From: Desmonostoc vinosum HA7617-LM4
GTDB taxonomy: Bacteria; Cyanobacteriota; Cyanobacteriia; Cyanobacteriales; Nostocaceae
NCBI GenBank assembly: GCA_019359515.1
Contig: JAHHHC010000002.1
Coordinates: forward strand, 62,001 to 126,000
Length of the DNA: 64,000 nt
Reading direction: 5' to 3'
This document shows, one piece after another, positions 25,526-33,992 of this stretch (position 1 is the first letter of the stretch; the number at the start of each line of letters is the position of its first letter). Position numbers and translations under genes: made by a program. The notes below the pieces were generated by a model, which was not told the origin of the DNA, did no database searches, and saw only the letters and a list, made by a program, of their open reading frames with translations.

Positions 25526-26731
25526 ATGGATAATTCTCCAATGGTCACTCCAGCAGATGCATCCCTACTCAATTACACTCAAATGCGATCGCCACTGGGA
25601 TCAGATTCACCAGTCAAGACAATAGTAGGAAGTGATTTTGACGCCCGCATGATGCAGCGGTGTTTGGAACTTGCCCGTCGTGCTTTAGGACGCACCTCAC
25701 CAAATCCCCTAGTAGGTGCAGTAATTGTCAAAGATGGAGAAATTATTGGTGAAGGGTTTCATCCGCGGGCAGGCGAACCTCATGCAGAAGTTTTTGCTTT
25801 GAGGGCAGCAGGTGATGTTGCTGATGGTGCAACTATATATGTTAATCTCGAACCTTGCAATCACTATGGACGTACCCCCCCCTGTTCACAAGGTTTAATT
25901 ACCGCTGGGGTTGCCAAGGTTGTAGTGGGTATGGTTGACCCCAATCCTTTGGTAGCAGGGGGTGGTATTGCGCGTCTGCGTGCAGCTGGCATAGAAGTAG
26001 TGGTCGGAGTAGAAGAAGCAGCCTGCCATCAGCTAAATGAGGCTTTTGTACATCGCATTCTCTACAAACGACCTTTAGGTATTTTGAAATACGCTATGAC
26101 TTTAGATGGCAAAATTGCTACCACCTCTGGTCATAGCGCTTGGGTAACAAACCCTGCCGCCCGTGGCGAAGTACATCAACTCCGGGCTGCTTGCGATGCC
26201 ATAATCGTTGGCGGGAATACAGTACGACAAGACAATCCTTATTTAACCAGTCATTTAGAAGGGGCACATAATCCTTTGCGCGTGGTAATGAGTCGCCAGC
26301 TCAACTTACCAGAAAATGCCCGTCTGTGGCAAACTGCGGATGCTCCTACGCTGGTATTAACAGAATTAGGAAGTTCACGTGAGTTTCAAGAACTTTTACG
26401 TCGTCGGGGCGTGGAAGTAGTAGAATTTACATCTCTGACACCAGAACAAGCAATGACGTACTTGTATGAGCGGGGTTTTTGTAGCGTGTTGTGGGAGTGT
26501 GGTGGTACTTTAGCAGCAAGTGCGATCGCTCAAGGAGCAGTGCAAAAAGTCTTGGCTTTTATTGCCCCAAAAATTATTGGTGGCGACAACGCCCCCACAC
26601 CAGTAGGGGATTTAGGTTTTACTTCCATGACTCAGGCACTGCCCCTAGAACGTGTCCGTTGGCGTGTAGTGGGTTCCGATTGTTTAGTAGAAGGTTATCT
26701 GCCTCCAAAAATCAATAGTCAAAACTATTGA
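25526..26731 (+). CDS. ribD: Riboflavin biosynthesis deaminase/reductase RibD
   Basis: 401 aa bifunctional enzyme: it deaminates diaminohydroxy-phosphoribosyl-aminopyrimidine, then reduces the ribosyl side chain. Deaminase domain at about 40-175 with zinc motif HAEVFAL (H86, E88) and PCNHYGRTPPC (C111, C120). Reductase domain from about 180, starting LGILKYAMTLDGKIAT, with IIVGGNTVRQDNPYLT and a late KIIGGDNAPTPVGDLG. The first 37 residues precede the family's usual start and look unstructured; ATG 25526 is the only good upstream start seen. Confidence 0.95.
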   Translation: MDNSPMVTPADASLLNYTQMRSPLGSDSPVKTIVGSDFDARMMQRCLELARRALGRTSPNPLVGAVIVKDGEIIGEGFHPRAGEPHAEVFALRAAGDVADGATIYVNLEPCNHYGRTPPCSQGLITAGVAKVVVGMVDPNPLVAGGGIARLRAAGIEVVVGVEEAACHQLNEAFVHRILYKRPLGILKYAMTLDGKIATTSGHSAWVTNPAARGEVHQLRAACDAIIVGGNTVRQDNPYLTSHLEGAHNPLRVVMSRQLNLPENARLWQTADAPTLVLTELGSSREFQELLRRRGVEVVEFTSLTPEQAMTYLYERGFCSVLWECGGTLAASAIAQGAVQKVLAFIAPKIIGGDNAPTPVGDLGFTSMTQALPLERVRWRVVGSDCLVEGYLPPKINSQNY

Positions 26732-26826
26732 CTATTAGTAAGCTTTTACACAAGTAAATTGCACTCTTACTAGCAAGGTTGTCCTTGGTCATTGTACACG
26801 AGTTGAAACTATTGTACTTTTTTTAA

Positions 26827-27045
26827 CTATGAACACTGACGTTCATAAGCAAGATCGCGAATGAGCGATAGCCGAGATTGAATGTAGTGGCTGAGGAAAT
26901 CGGTTTCGTTAGGATTTAACAAAACTTGCGTTTGGGTTTGTTTCACCAACCACTGCACCAAGCTAGCATCGTCCAACTGCAAGAGGAGCTTGGCTTGGGC
27001 AGTTTCAACCACAGTCCAAAGCTGACGCATAACTGTAGGAGTCAT
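26827..27045 (-). CDS. Small conserved hypothetical protein (72 aa)
   Basis: ATG start with GAGG 8 bp upstream. MTPTVMRQLWTVVETAQAKLLLQLDD... is a compact, all-helical, soluble protein without Cys or His clusters. The pattern looks like a small conserved cyanobacterial family, but I cannot name it. It is convergent with ribD; about 95 bp separate the stops. Confidence 0.6.
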   Translation of the reverse strand: MTPTVMRQLWTVVETAQAKLLLQLDDASLVQWLVKQTQTQVLLNPNETDFLSHYIQSRLSLIRDLAYERQCS

Positions 27046-27324
27046 CAGACCTCAATTGAATCATTAGCTTAGCTTTTTTCAGATTACACAATTCCGGCAG
27101 CATCTTTCGATATGAATGTAGAAGCTGAGATAAGTATTATCAAAAACTTCATAATGCGATTTATATCTTTATGAAGATTAAGAATTGGAAATTGGGAATG
27201 GTGTTGGTTATTTCTCCTCGTTTGCTGAGTGTATCCCGAATGGAAAGTAAGCTACACATAGCGTCTTTGACAAAAGAAGCCGAAGTGTTGGTGACTGAGC
27301 GAATTTGTATTAAGCGTAGTCGAA

Positions 27325-28195
27325 TTGACATCCTCACTGCGCTTAAAGGGCAGTGATTCCCAAGAATCACTTCTTGAGTTTCCTATCTCTTCGGCTGCCA
27401 GCTAGACTAACGTTAGCGTTAATCCCCGCCGCATCGCCTCCATAGGCAATTTCTTTGACTTCCAGGCTATGCCCTAGCCCAGAAGCGGAAATTAATTCCA
27501 AACCGCGATTTCTAATTACCTGCGCTGCTGCCACGTCACGTGATGTAGTGTAGAAACACACAGGACAAGAGTGGATACGTTGATTTAATTGTTTTTTGCC
27601 AGTATGCGTTCCACACTCAGGACACTGTTGTGAAGTGTAGTTCTTATCCACATCGTATCCATCCTAATTGAGGCAGCTTAAGCAAGTTACCATTGATTGG
27701 ATTGTTGCCTAATTGAGGAAATACAAATGACCGCATTCGGTATTTATTCTTGAAGCGAGGAAAGCCTCGCTTCTTCGCTCTCATGTCCTCAAAAGCTCTA
27801 TCCAGAGTTCTTAAGACTTGCTGTAATACTTGAGAATGTACTTCTTTAAGAAGTGGGAATTTCTCTTTTGCAAGAGTTAATCGCTTGGCTTGAGTGTGGT
27901 AGCTAGGATATAGTTCCTCAGCAGGGAGAATATATTCCGCAAGGGTAGAACAAGCATTGGCAGCACATTTGCGTGAATTCAACCAATCCTTACGTTCCCG
28001 CAAAGCAAAATTCCACACTTGGCGACACACGAACAATATCCGCTCAATGGTATCGACCTGTTTGGAAGTTGGTTCTAGTTTGAATTCCCACGTCATGTTT
28101 AACATTTGCTATATTTTACACTCAACATGAGTGTATGTAAAGCCGTCCTCTATTTCCTTAAAGGACGGGGTTTTAAACCCAAATTTTCGATAAAA
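27325..28195 (-). mobile_element. IS200/IS605-type element, tnpB-only, decayed
   Basis: Right end near 27325: on the minus strand CCCTTTAAGCGCAGTGAGG then ATGTCAA; TCAA is the right-end cleavage tetranucleotide of IS608-like elements. Left end near 28141-28195: AGCCGTCC ... GGACGGGG hairpin, with TTAC (minus strand) at 28196-28199 as a possible target tetranucleotide. The ends match those of the element at 56025. Exact borders are inferred. Confidence 0.65.
27367..28105 (-). pseudogene. tnpB: TnpB (OrfB) RNA-guided nuclease gene with internal deletion
   Basis: Two overlapping frames. The N-terminal piece (28105-27644, 153 aa) starts MLNMTWEFKLEPTSKQVDTIERIL and includes KRGFPRFKNKYRMRSFVFPQ, then LGWIRC. 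The C-terminal piece (27651-27367, 94 aa) starts at the zinc ribbon CPECGTHTGKKQLNQRIHSCPVC and includes RDVAAAQVIRNRG. The central part carrying RuvC-I and RuvC-II is missing and the frame changes at the join near 27648. In the RuvC-III motif the usual DRDxNAA reads SRDVAAA, so the catalytic Asp position is altered. Not an active nuclease. Confidence 0.88.
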
Positions 28196-28357
28196 GTAAT
28201 ACTTCTTAACTGAAAATCAAACATTGTTGATATTAAGTCACAAAAATAGCGATCGCTCTTTGAACTCACAAGTGTTTTGTAAAGGATAATTGATATTAGT
28301 TGTCAAACCCACTCCTAAGATTAGAAACTAATAGATACAACACAGGCAATTATTTTT

Positions 28358-28849
28358 ATGAATGCTATTTCTAACTTTGAATACAAGCGACCGATTTGGC
28401 AAACCGCCATCGTCTTGACTTTGGGCTTTTGGCTCAGTGCCAGCTTAGTTTTAGATTGGGTAATTATGCCTAGTCTTTATCTTTCTGGGATGATGAACCA
28501 AGCTGGTTTTACTACAGCAGGCTATGCGATTTTTTGGAGTTTCAATCGCATGGAATTATTATCTGCTGCTGTAGTTTTAACTGGAGCGTTGGCTTTAAAT
28601 AAAACTCAATCTCAGTGGCGTCTTAGCAGTGTAGCTTTATCTGTATTATTGCTATCTGTAGCACTGCTTGATACCTACTTCTTAACTCCACAAATGTGTG
28701 CTGTAGGAATTCAGCTCAACCTGTTTGAGGCAGCAGCAGCAATCCCAACAACAATGAATTTATTACACGGCGGTTATTGGCTTTTAGAGATTGTCAAACT
28801 TGTGGTAGGTGGTATGCTTTTAAACTGGTACTGGCGGCCGCAAGGTTAA
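28358..28849 (+). CDS. Four-helix membrane protein, DUF4149-like, unknown function
   Basis: 163 aa, ATG start. About four transmembrane helices (residues about 15-37, 52-78, 88-110, 137-158). A family-like FWLSASLVLDWVIMPSLYLSGMM near the N-terminus recalls TMEM205/DUF4149-type proteins. It is followed by a strong Rho-independent terminator. Function unknown; topology is the only safe statement. Confidence 0.75.
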   Translation: MNAISNFEYKRPIWQTAIVLTLGFWLSASLVLDWVIMPSLYLSGMMNQAGFTTAGYAIFWSFNRMELLSAAVVLTGALALNKTQSQWRLSSVALSVLLLSVALLDTYFLTPQMCAVGIQLNLFEAAAAIPTTMNLLHGGYWLLEIVKLVVGGMLLNWYWRPQG

Positions 28850-28868
28850 AAGTTAAGTTTCAAAAAAG

Positions 28869-28908
28869 CCGCAAAGATGCTAAAAAACTTCAGCATCTTT
28901 GCGGTTTT
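28869..28908 (+). terminator. Rho-independent terminator
   Basis: Perfect 13-bp stem CCGCAAAGATGCT / AGCATCTTTGCGG with a 10-nt loop, then TTTT. It terminates the membrane-protein gene at 28358; the A-rich left flank may let it work for the convergent gene too. Confidence 0.92.
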
Positions 28909-28924
28909 ATCTTGTTTAAATTAT

Positions 28925-29218
28925 TTATTTAGAATCTGATGATGTTTCATCGTTGAATAACAGTAGACGCGCAGCGAGAATCGCAAATCCGACAGCTGCG
29001 ATCGCTTTTAACACACGCGCAGGTAATAATTCTGACACGGCTCCTCCTGCTAAAGCTCCCAAAAGGCTTGTTAACAGGAGTGCGCTCGCTGTGCCAAAGA
29101 ATACAGCACGCGGAGATCGACAACGACCAGAAAGCGCGATCGCTGCTAACTGACTCTTGTCACCCAATTCTGATAAAAAAACTGTAATAAAGCTTAATCC
29201 TAAAAGATGCCAATCCAT
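28925..29218 (-). CDS. Half-size Gdt1/UPF0016 transporter subunit (hemi manganese exchanger), 97 aa
   Basis: The start chosen is ATG 29218 (MDWHLLGLSF...); the longer frame only adds a repeat-encoded PHLPHLPHPP leader. Three membrane helices. The UPF0016 signature E-x-G-D-K-S is present as LSELGDKSQLAAIALSG. Full-length UPF0016 proteins carry two such motifs in about 200 aa; here each of two adjacent genes encodes one half (the other at 29390), so the pair should form a heterodimer. Family knowledge: Gdt1/PAM71/Mnx proteins export Mn or Ca, and split hemi-exchangers (Hmx1/Hmx2) are described in Anabaena. Which of the two names applies is uncertain. Confidence 0.85.
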   Translation of the reverse strand: MDWHLLGLSFITVFLSELGDKSQLAAIALSGRCRSPRAVFFGTASALLLTSLLGALAGGAVSELLPARVLKAIAAVGFAILAARLLLFNDETSSDSK

Positions 29219-29222
29219 ATTA

Positions 29223-29300
29223 GTTGGGGAGTGGGGAGTGGGGAGTGGGGAGTGGGGGAGATGAGGGGGATGAGGGAGATGAGGGAGATGGGGGAGTAGG
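29223..29300. repeat. Tandem GGGGAGT heptamers and GGGAGATGA degenerate repeat
   Basis: Low-complexity run directly upstream of the 97-aa gene, GGGAGTGGGGAGTGGGG then GAGATGAGGGGGATGAGG. It lies between two genes whose products probably act together, so it would sit in a shared transcript. Confidence 0.85.
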
Positions 29301-29329
29301 AGAGGCAGCACTTCGACTTAGCTCAGTAC

Positions 29330-29400
29330 AAGTTCCCAATTACGAATTACGTTAGCGCAGCGGTAGCGACGTAGGAGCGTCATTACGAATTACGAATTAC
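29330..29400. repeat. REP-like unit (GTTAGCGCAGCGGTAGCGACG) flanked by ATTACGAATTAC
   Basis: The same composite (ATTACGAATTAC, GTTAGCG..GGTAGCG, GGAGCGTC) recurs at 30.68-30.84 and 33.76-33.89 kb in both orientations, marking it as a dispersed element. Confidence 0.8.
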
Positions 29401-29824
29401 CAATAACTACATCCCAAAACAGCATTAAAGAAATCAATAACAACATGATTCCGGCTGATTTTTGTACAGTTTTGGGGCTGAGTCGGCTAGCTATCCAGCT
29501 ACCTAACAGCACACCTAACAAGCTAGTAGTTATGAGTGCAGCCGCAGAACCGATGAATACTATCCATGGAGAATGAGATTCTGCACTCATCAATAGAGTT
29601 GATAGCTGAGTTTTATCACCAATTTCTGCGAGAAAAATGGTGATAAAGGTGGTACCAAAAACTACCGCTGTGGACTGCTGGTTTTTCTGACTATCGTTAA
29701 CTGCTGCTTGAGTTGGTTCAATAGTGGCAGTAGTTAAATTAAAATCGGTGCTGTTTTGGAGTTCTGGTTGGCTTTGTGTTTCAGATACATCAGAACTGCT
29801 TGAGGGTGCAATGTCAAGTTTCAC
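29390..29824 (-). CDS. Half-size Gdt1/UPF0016 transporter subunit (hemi manganese exchanger), 144 aa
   Basis: GTG start at 29824. The first 50 residues are a polar Ser/Thr/Gln-rich leader, then three membrane helices. The motif is LAEIGDKTQLSTLLMSAES. It pairs with the neighbouring 97-aa half transporter; both are on the minus strand with this one upstream, about 170 bp apart. The expected topology is two inverted three-helix halves forming one transporter. Mn as substrate is inferred from the family. Confidence 0.85.
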   Translation of the reverse strand: MKLDIAPSSSSDVSETQSQPELQNSTDFNLTTATIEPTQAAVNDSQKNQQSTAVVFGTTFITIFLAEIGDKTQLSTLLMSAESHSPWIVFIGSAAALITTSLLGVLLGSWIASRLSPKTVQKSAGIMLLLISLMLFWDVVIGNS

Positions 29825-29934
29825 AGGCGGTAGTTTTTTTCCTAGATTGCTTTCATATTCTTATCATATTCTCAGATTCTTGTAATAAATTGCAACTCTA
29901 TGCTGCAAAGCTAAAGAAATGTCTAAAAAATTGC

Positions 29935-30285
29935 TTACAAACCGACTGCTTTATCGAAGCGCAGCATTTCTAAACTGCGATCGCCATATACCCCTTCTAT
30001 TTGCTGGCGACAGCAGTCAATAGCAAAATCGTTTAACTCTTCTGGCTCAATTTCATACATATCTTGAAACACTTCTGCTTCCACACGACAGAAGCGGGGA
30101 CGATGGGGATAGATGCGACATTCTCGCGTAGTATGGTCGAAATGAATGCACCACCCACCCTCACCTACCATGCTGAGATACAGTTCCAGTTCAGTTGGTG
30201 AGAGATACTTATGTATATCTGGTCGATCTGCCGGCTCAAGATTACAGCAGGCTCCACATTGTTTTACACATTGCCAAGTTGACAT
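29935..30285 (-). CDS. YkgJ-type cysteine-cluster protein
   Basis: 116 aa, ATG start. Eight cysteines in the CxxxCGACC...C...CRxYxxRPxxC arrangement: CVKQCGACC (6-14), CIHF (about 46), CRIYPHRPRFCR (56-67) and a late DCCRQQ. This is the zinc/iron-chelating YkgJ (UPF0153) family; in cyanobacteria it often neighbours psb30, as here (divergent, about 260 bp away). Biochemical role unknown. Confidence 0.88.
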   Translation of the reverse strand: MSTWQCVKQCGACCNLEPADRPDIHKYLSPTELELYLSMVGEGGWCIHFDHTTRECRIYPHRPRFCRVEAEVFQDMYEIEPEELNDFAIDCCRQQIEGVYGDRSLEMLRFDKAVGL

Positions 30286-30288
30286 TTT

Positions 30289-30321
30289 GGGGATTGGGGA
30301 TTGGGGATTGGGGATTGGGGC
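30289..30321. repeat. Tandem heptamer GGGGATT, four copies
   Basis: Four perfect GGGGATT units immediately upstream of the YkgJ-family gene, in its 5' region. Confidence 0.9.
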
Positions 30322-30545
30322 AGGGTGCGAGGGTAAGGGGGAGATCTATGTGTAACTTTCCCCCTGCTCCCTCATCTCCCTCATCCCCCTCATCTTCACC
30401 TAGCCCATATTTTACTTTTTTATATCTTTTTTTATAATTTTGTTAAGTAAATTAAAAGTGGCAGGCGATCGCCAGATATGATCAATTGCGGGTTTTGTAA
30501 ATGAGCTATTGAATTTTTTAAGACAATTGGGAGGACAAGAGGGAA

Positions 30546-30680
30546 ATGATTGACGCTTTAGTTAACACTTTTACCAGCATTAATTGGGAAGTTATCTTCC
30601 AACTTCTATTTGTAGCACTGATTGTGCTTGCTGGCCCAGCGGTAATTTTTGTGCTGGCATTTCGCAACGGCAACCTTTAA
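30546..30680 (+). CDS. psb30: Photosystem II protein Psb30 (Ycf12)
   Basis: A 44-aa gene that is easy to overlook. ATG is preceded by AAGAGGGAA. The product [20 protein letters not shown]... has one membrane helix (residues about 15-38, ending [14 protein letters not shown]), the typical length and C-terminus of Psb30. It is a peripheral PSII subunit that stabilises the complex. It stands alone with its own 5' region, and REP-like DNA follows the stop. Confidence 0.93.
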   Translation: MIDALVNTFTSINWEVIFQLLFVALIVLAGPAVIFVLAFRNGNL

Positions 30681-30683
30681 ATA

Positions 30684-30840
30684 ATTCGTAATTCGTAATG
30701 ACGCGACGCTCCTGCGTCGCTAACGCTGACGCTCGAGAACTCGCTACCGCTTCGCTAACGCTAATGCTATCGAGGACTCGCTCTAAGCGAAGCTATGCCG
30801 CAGGCTTTACGCTGCGCTAACGTAATTCGTAATTAAAGTA
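30684..30840. repeat. Cluster of REP-like palindromic repeats
   Basis: AATTCGTAATTCGTAATGACG, then CTAACGCTGACGCTCGAG, CTACCGCTTCGCTAACGC and AAGCGAAGCTATGCCGCAGG, closing with CTAACGTAATTCGTAATTA. The ends are inverted copies, so the block looks like a composite mobile repeat. It fills the psb30/recJ gap. Confidence 0.85.
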
Positions 30841-30880
30841 GTGAATTTTACTAGTAGGGGCGGGTTTACTGAGATACTTG

Positions 30881-33058
30881 TTAATTGGTGATATCTGTAA
30901 ACCCGCCCCCATTTACTGACAAGGCTTTTAGAGCAGCTTGAATAATATTGTCATATTGTGGTTGAGAGATATCAACCTGTTGGGAAGTTTCACGATTAGT
31001 GCCCAGCAGGCCGATTATATGTCCTGGCTGCATTACTAAAACTTTGCCTTCAGGATTTTTAATTCTTAATTCTGAACCAGAACCGTTGGCATAGATGCCA
31101 CAGATATATTGACGTTGATTGTACTCAAAGGTGGTGCTTGACGGGGTAGATGGTGAGGCGAATAATTTTTGAGGATGAGTTGCAAGTCTTACACCTAGTA
31201 GCTCTAATTCGATAGTGGTGTTGCCGTTAAAGTAATTCTCTCGCAGTTTGTAAGCGATATCCAATCGTGAAGGTAGAGGAAAATAGTCGCGCCAACGCCA
31301 AGCGATCGCTTTAAGTTTATACTGCTGGTGATCTATAGTTTGAGCAAGTGTGAGTTTGATGTGACCTTTACCTACAATTTGTTGCTCGATTACTTGCACA
31401 TTTGCTGTCCAGAATATGGGATCAGGGTTATCGATACCGCAGGGATGAAGAATATTTAGTTGTTGGTAAAGCTGCTGCTCGATTTGATTGAGGCTAATTT
31501 GGGTATCAATTTTGAGTAAAGGCTTGAGGTGCTGGGGTTCGAGACACTGGTTAGCAAATTCACTCAAATGCGATCGCAATTTCTGCAAATTTTCTGCTGG
31601 TAGCGAAAATCCCCCGGCAGCTTTGTGTCCACCAAATTTGCCTAGTAATTTATGACAATATTCCAATGCTTCAAATACATGAAACTCAGGAATTCCCCGT
31701 GCTGAACCACGTATATGTTCCTCATTCTCATATGTACCGATGAAAACAGGAACACCGTAACGTTCCACCAAGCGCGAAGCAACAATCCCAATGACGCCGT
31801 GATGCCAATTTTGCTGGACAATCACTAATACGCGATCGTCTTGTAAAGATGTGATGTGATGCGTTTCTACAGTTGCGATCGCTTCTTGTTCAATTTGCTC
31901 ACATATTTGCTGACGTTGCTGGTTAATCGCTTCACACTGCATTGCTTTCTCAAGCGCGATTCCCATATCATCTGTAGTCAGTAATTCAATTACAATTTGA
32001 GGATCAGCAATTCGACCAATGGCATTAATTCGCGGCCCCAGGCGAAAGCCGATGTCTTCTGGTTTGAGTGATTTGGGGGGGGAGGGAGACGCGGAGATGG
32101 GGAGACGCAAAGACGCGGTGAATAAGCTCTCCGTATCCCCGCGTCCCCGTGTCCCCGTGTCCCCGCGTCCTCTTTCCGCGTCCCCGTGTCCCCCTTGTAT
32201 CTGTACTCCGGCCATTTGAATTAAAGCTTGCACACCAGGTAACTTGGATGTGGGTAGATGTTTTAAGCCGCGTTTTACCCAGCGGCGATTGACACCAGTT
32301 AAGGGTGCTAAATCTGCGATCGTTCCCAATGTAAATAGTGCTAGCATTGGCTGAATTAAGCCTTGCATTTTACCTAGTTGTTGTGCAAGCGATACCGCAA
32401 GGATGTAGGCAACACCAACACCAGCAACACCCCGATAAGGAGAAGATTCGGCTATCAGTTTGGGGTTGAGGATGGCGTTAGCTGGGGGTAATTTTTGGGG
32501 AATATCGTGGTGATCGGTGACAATTACTTTTAGGTTCAGTTCTCTGGCTCTAGCGATTGGTTCAAATGCTGAGATGCCATTATCTACAGTGAGAATTAAA
32601 CCGACACCTTCGCTGTGAAATTCTTCAACAATGCGTTTGTTAATTCCGTAACCTTCATGCATCCGACTGGGAATAGCATAGTTGACATTAGCGCCCAAGG
32701 TACGCAGACTACGCAATAATAAAGCAGTACTGGTCATACCATCAGCATCGTAGTCTCCGCAAATAGCGATTTTGTGTTGGTAAGCGATCGCCTCTTGTAA
32801 TAATTCCACACTTACCGCTAAATCGGGAAATTCTTCTAGTGGCGAAGGCAAAATTAAAGACTCTGGATTTAAAAATGCTTGTGCTTGTTCTGGCGTATCA
32901 ATGCCACGATTAATTAATAACTGGCTAATAATGGGCGTGGTTTTGGTAGCAACCGCCAAATTTTGAGCTAATTCGGTTTGTTGTGGTGCAATTTGCCAGC
33001 GCTGATTTGGTAAGCGCCTCCGGTGTTTTACAGGTTCTGGTAAATGGTTTTCAGGCAC
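30881..33058 (-). CDS. recJ: Single-strand-specific exonuclease RecJ with in-frame repeat insertion
   Basis: 725 aa, GTG start. 5'-3' ssDNA exonuclease for recombination and mismatch repair. DHH phosphoesterase motifs: CGDYDADGMTST (residues 100-111), VTDHHDIP (180-187), GTIADLAPL (245-253) and, in the DHHA1 domain, HHGVIGIVASRL and GGHKAAGGFS; an OB-fold region follows. Residues about 288-330 (GGHGDAERGRGDTGTRGRGD ... SASPSPPKS) are foreign to the family and are encoded by an STRR-type octamer stretch (32078-32200) that keeps the frame open. The insert falls between the DHH core and LKPEDIGFRLGPRINAIGR. Probably tolerated as a surface loop. Confidence 0.93.
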   Translation of the reverse strand: MPENHLPEPVKHRRRLPNQRWQIAPQQTELAQNLAVATKTTPIISQLLINRGIDTPEQAQAFLNPESLILPSPLEEFPDLAVSVELLQEAIAYQHKIAICGDYDADGMTSTALLLRSLRTLGANVNYAIPSRMHEGYGINKRIVEEFHSEGVGLILTVDNGISAFEPIARARELNLKVIVTDHHDIPQKLPPANAILNPKLIAESSPYRGVAGVGVAYILAVSLAQQLGKMQGLIQPMLALFTLGTIADLAPLTGVNRRWVKRGLKHLPTSKLPGVQALIQMAGVQIQGGHGDAERGRGDTGTRGRGDTESLFTASLRLPISASPSPPKSLKPEDIGFRLGPRINAIGRIADPQIVIELLTTDDMGIALEKAMQCEAINQQRQQICEQIEQEAIATVETHHITSLQDDRVLVIVQQNWHHGVIGIVASRLVERYGVPVFIGTYENEEHIRGSARGIPEFHVFEALEYCHKLLGKFGGHKAAGGFSLPAENLQKLRSHLSEFANQCLEPQHLKPLLKIDTQISLNQIEQQLYQQLNILHPCGIDNPDPIFWTANVQVIEQQIVGKGHIKLTLAQTIDHQQYKLKAIAWRWRDYFPLPSRLDIAYKLRENYFNGNTTIELELLGVRLATHPQKLFASPSTPSSTTFEYNQRQYICGIYANGSGSELRIKNPEGKVLVMQPGHIIGLLGTNRETSQQVDISQPQYDNIIQAALKALSVNGGGFTDITN
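32078..32205. repeat. Octamer repeat inserted in recJ coding sequence
   Basis: Contains GGGAGACGCGGAGATGGGG, then CCCCGCGTCCCCGTGTCCCC units, the same repeat family found in intergenic regions at 1.8, 52.5 and 59.5 kb. Its effective insertion length is a multiple of three. Confidence 0.9.
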
Positions 33059-33083
33059 AGTGTTAGAAGTCGTCTGTTAATAA

Positions 33084-33115
33084 ATGTAAAGACGCGCCAT
33101 GACGCGTCTTTACAT
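33084..33115. terminator. Hairpin between the gene at 33132 and recJ
   Basis: Perfect 13-bp arms ATGTAAAGACGCG / CGCGTCTTTACAT with a 6-nt loop. It belongs to the same dispersed palindrome family as the terminator at 4224. No strong T run follows in the minus-strand direction. Confidence 0.65.
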
Positions 33116-33131
33116 CACGCAAAATTAATCA

Positions 33132-33557
33132 TTAGAACACATTTATACTACCGTCATTGAGGATATAGAGAGAGCGATCGCCAGGGTAGCGCCAACCAGG
33201 ACGGATTTCTAGGTGTAAAGTACCAAAGTTTGGTTTAGTAACGATGGCTTCGAGAGGTAATTCTGTTTCACTCCAAAAAATCAGAGAGAGATTTGGCTGT
33301 GTATTGCCTCCTGGCTCTAATTGTAATTTTTGTCCAGGTTGCAAAGAAATGGGTGTACCTCCTTGCACTCTCTCTAGTTTGACTAAATTAGATGTGGCAT
33401 TTACTACTTCTATGCGGATACGTTGACCGGGTGTAAACTGAATTGGACGCCGCCCACATTTAGAAGCGCAAGTTCCAGCCAGTACAGCGTTATGGTGATT
33501 AATTGATGTAAAAAGCAGAGTTGTTGCTACTAAAGCTGCTGACACTAATTTAAACAT
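33132..33557 (-). CDS. Secreted protein of unknown function (141 aa)
   Basis: ATG start with AGGTG upstream. Signal peptide about 1-27 (LVSAALVATTLLFTS ... AVLAG). The mature protein is beta-rich with CASKCGRRPIQFTPGQRIRIEV, a Cys pair near its N-terminus that could form a disulfide, and LQPGQKLQLEPGG. Looks like a conserved cyanobacterial exported protein. Upstream of recJ on the same strand with a hairpin between, so probably a separate transcript. Confidence 0.7.
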   Translation of the reverse strand: MFKLVSAALVATTLLFTSINHHNAVLAGTCASKCGRRPIQFTPGQRIRIEVVNATSNLVKLERVQGGTPISLQPGQKLQLEPGGNTQPNLSLIFWSETELPLEAIVTKPNFGTLHLEIRPGWRYPGDRSLYILNDGSINVF

Positions 33558-33992
33558 GAAATTACACCTAAATGTGTGTAAAATTTAATACTTTAAATTA
33601 ACATTAAATATATTGACTTGTGTATAGTTTTTATAAAAGGGAACAGGAAAGATGAGGGAGTAAAAAAAGCAGGGGGAGAAATAATTAACAAGTTCCGTGG
33701 GTTTAAGTCCCCGGTTCTATAACCGGCAAGTTTTGTGTTGGGGTTAAATCAAACTTAATTACGAATTACGTTAGCGTTAGCGGTAGCGAGTCCTCGAGCG
33801 TCAGCGGTAGCGACACAGGAGCGTCGCGTCATTACGAATTACGTTAGCGTAGCGTTAGCGACGAAGGAGCGTCATTACGAATTACGAATTATTTAATCAC
33901 TCCAGGATCGGCGGCCCCGAGTTCCCCAGTCTCATAACAAATCAACTCGTTAAAATCAGCTTATGGGTTAGGCATTTTAAGAGTTATCAGCT
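33558..33992. other. Intergenic region with hairpins and REP-like repeats
   Basis: 435 bp, divergent promoters for 33132 and 33993. At 33711-33726 CCGGTTCTATAACCGG is a perfect hairpin preceded by GTGGGTTTAAGTCCC; this could be a remnant of an IS end. Positions 33760-33890 are two REP-like units with ATTACGAATTAC borders. No gene is supported. Confidence 0.6.

Noticed and set aside
33700-33730. tRNA-like GGTTCTATAACC segment
   Set aside because: Only two short hairpins; no acceptor stem, D-arm or anticodon arm can be built around it.
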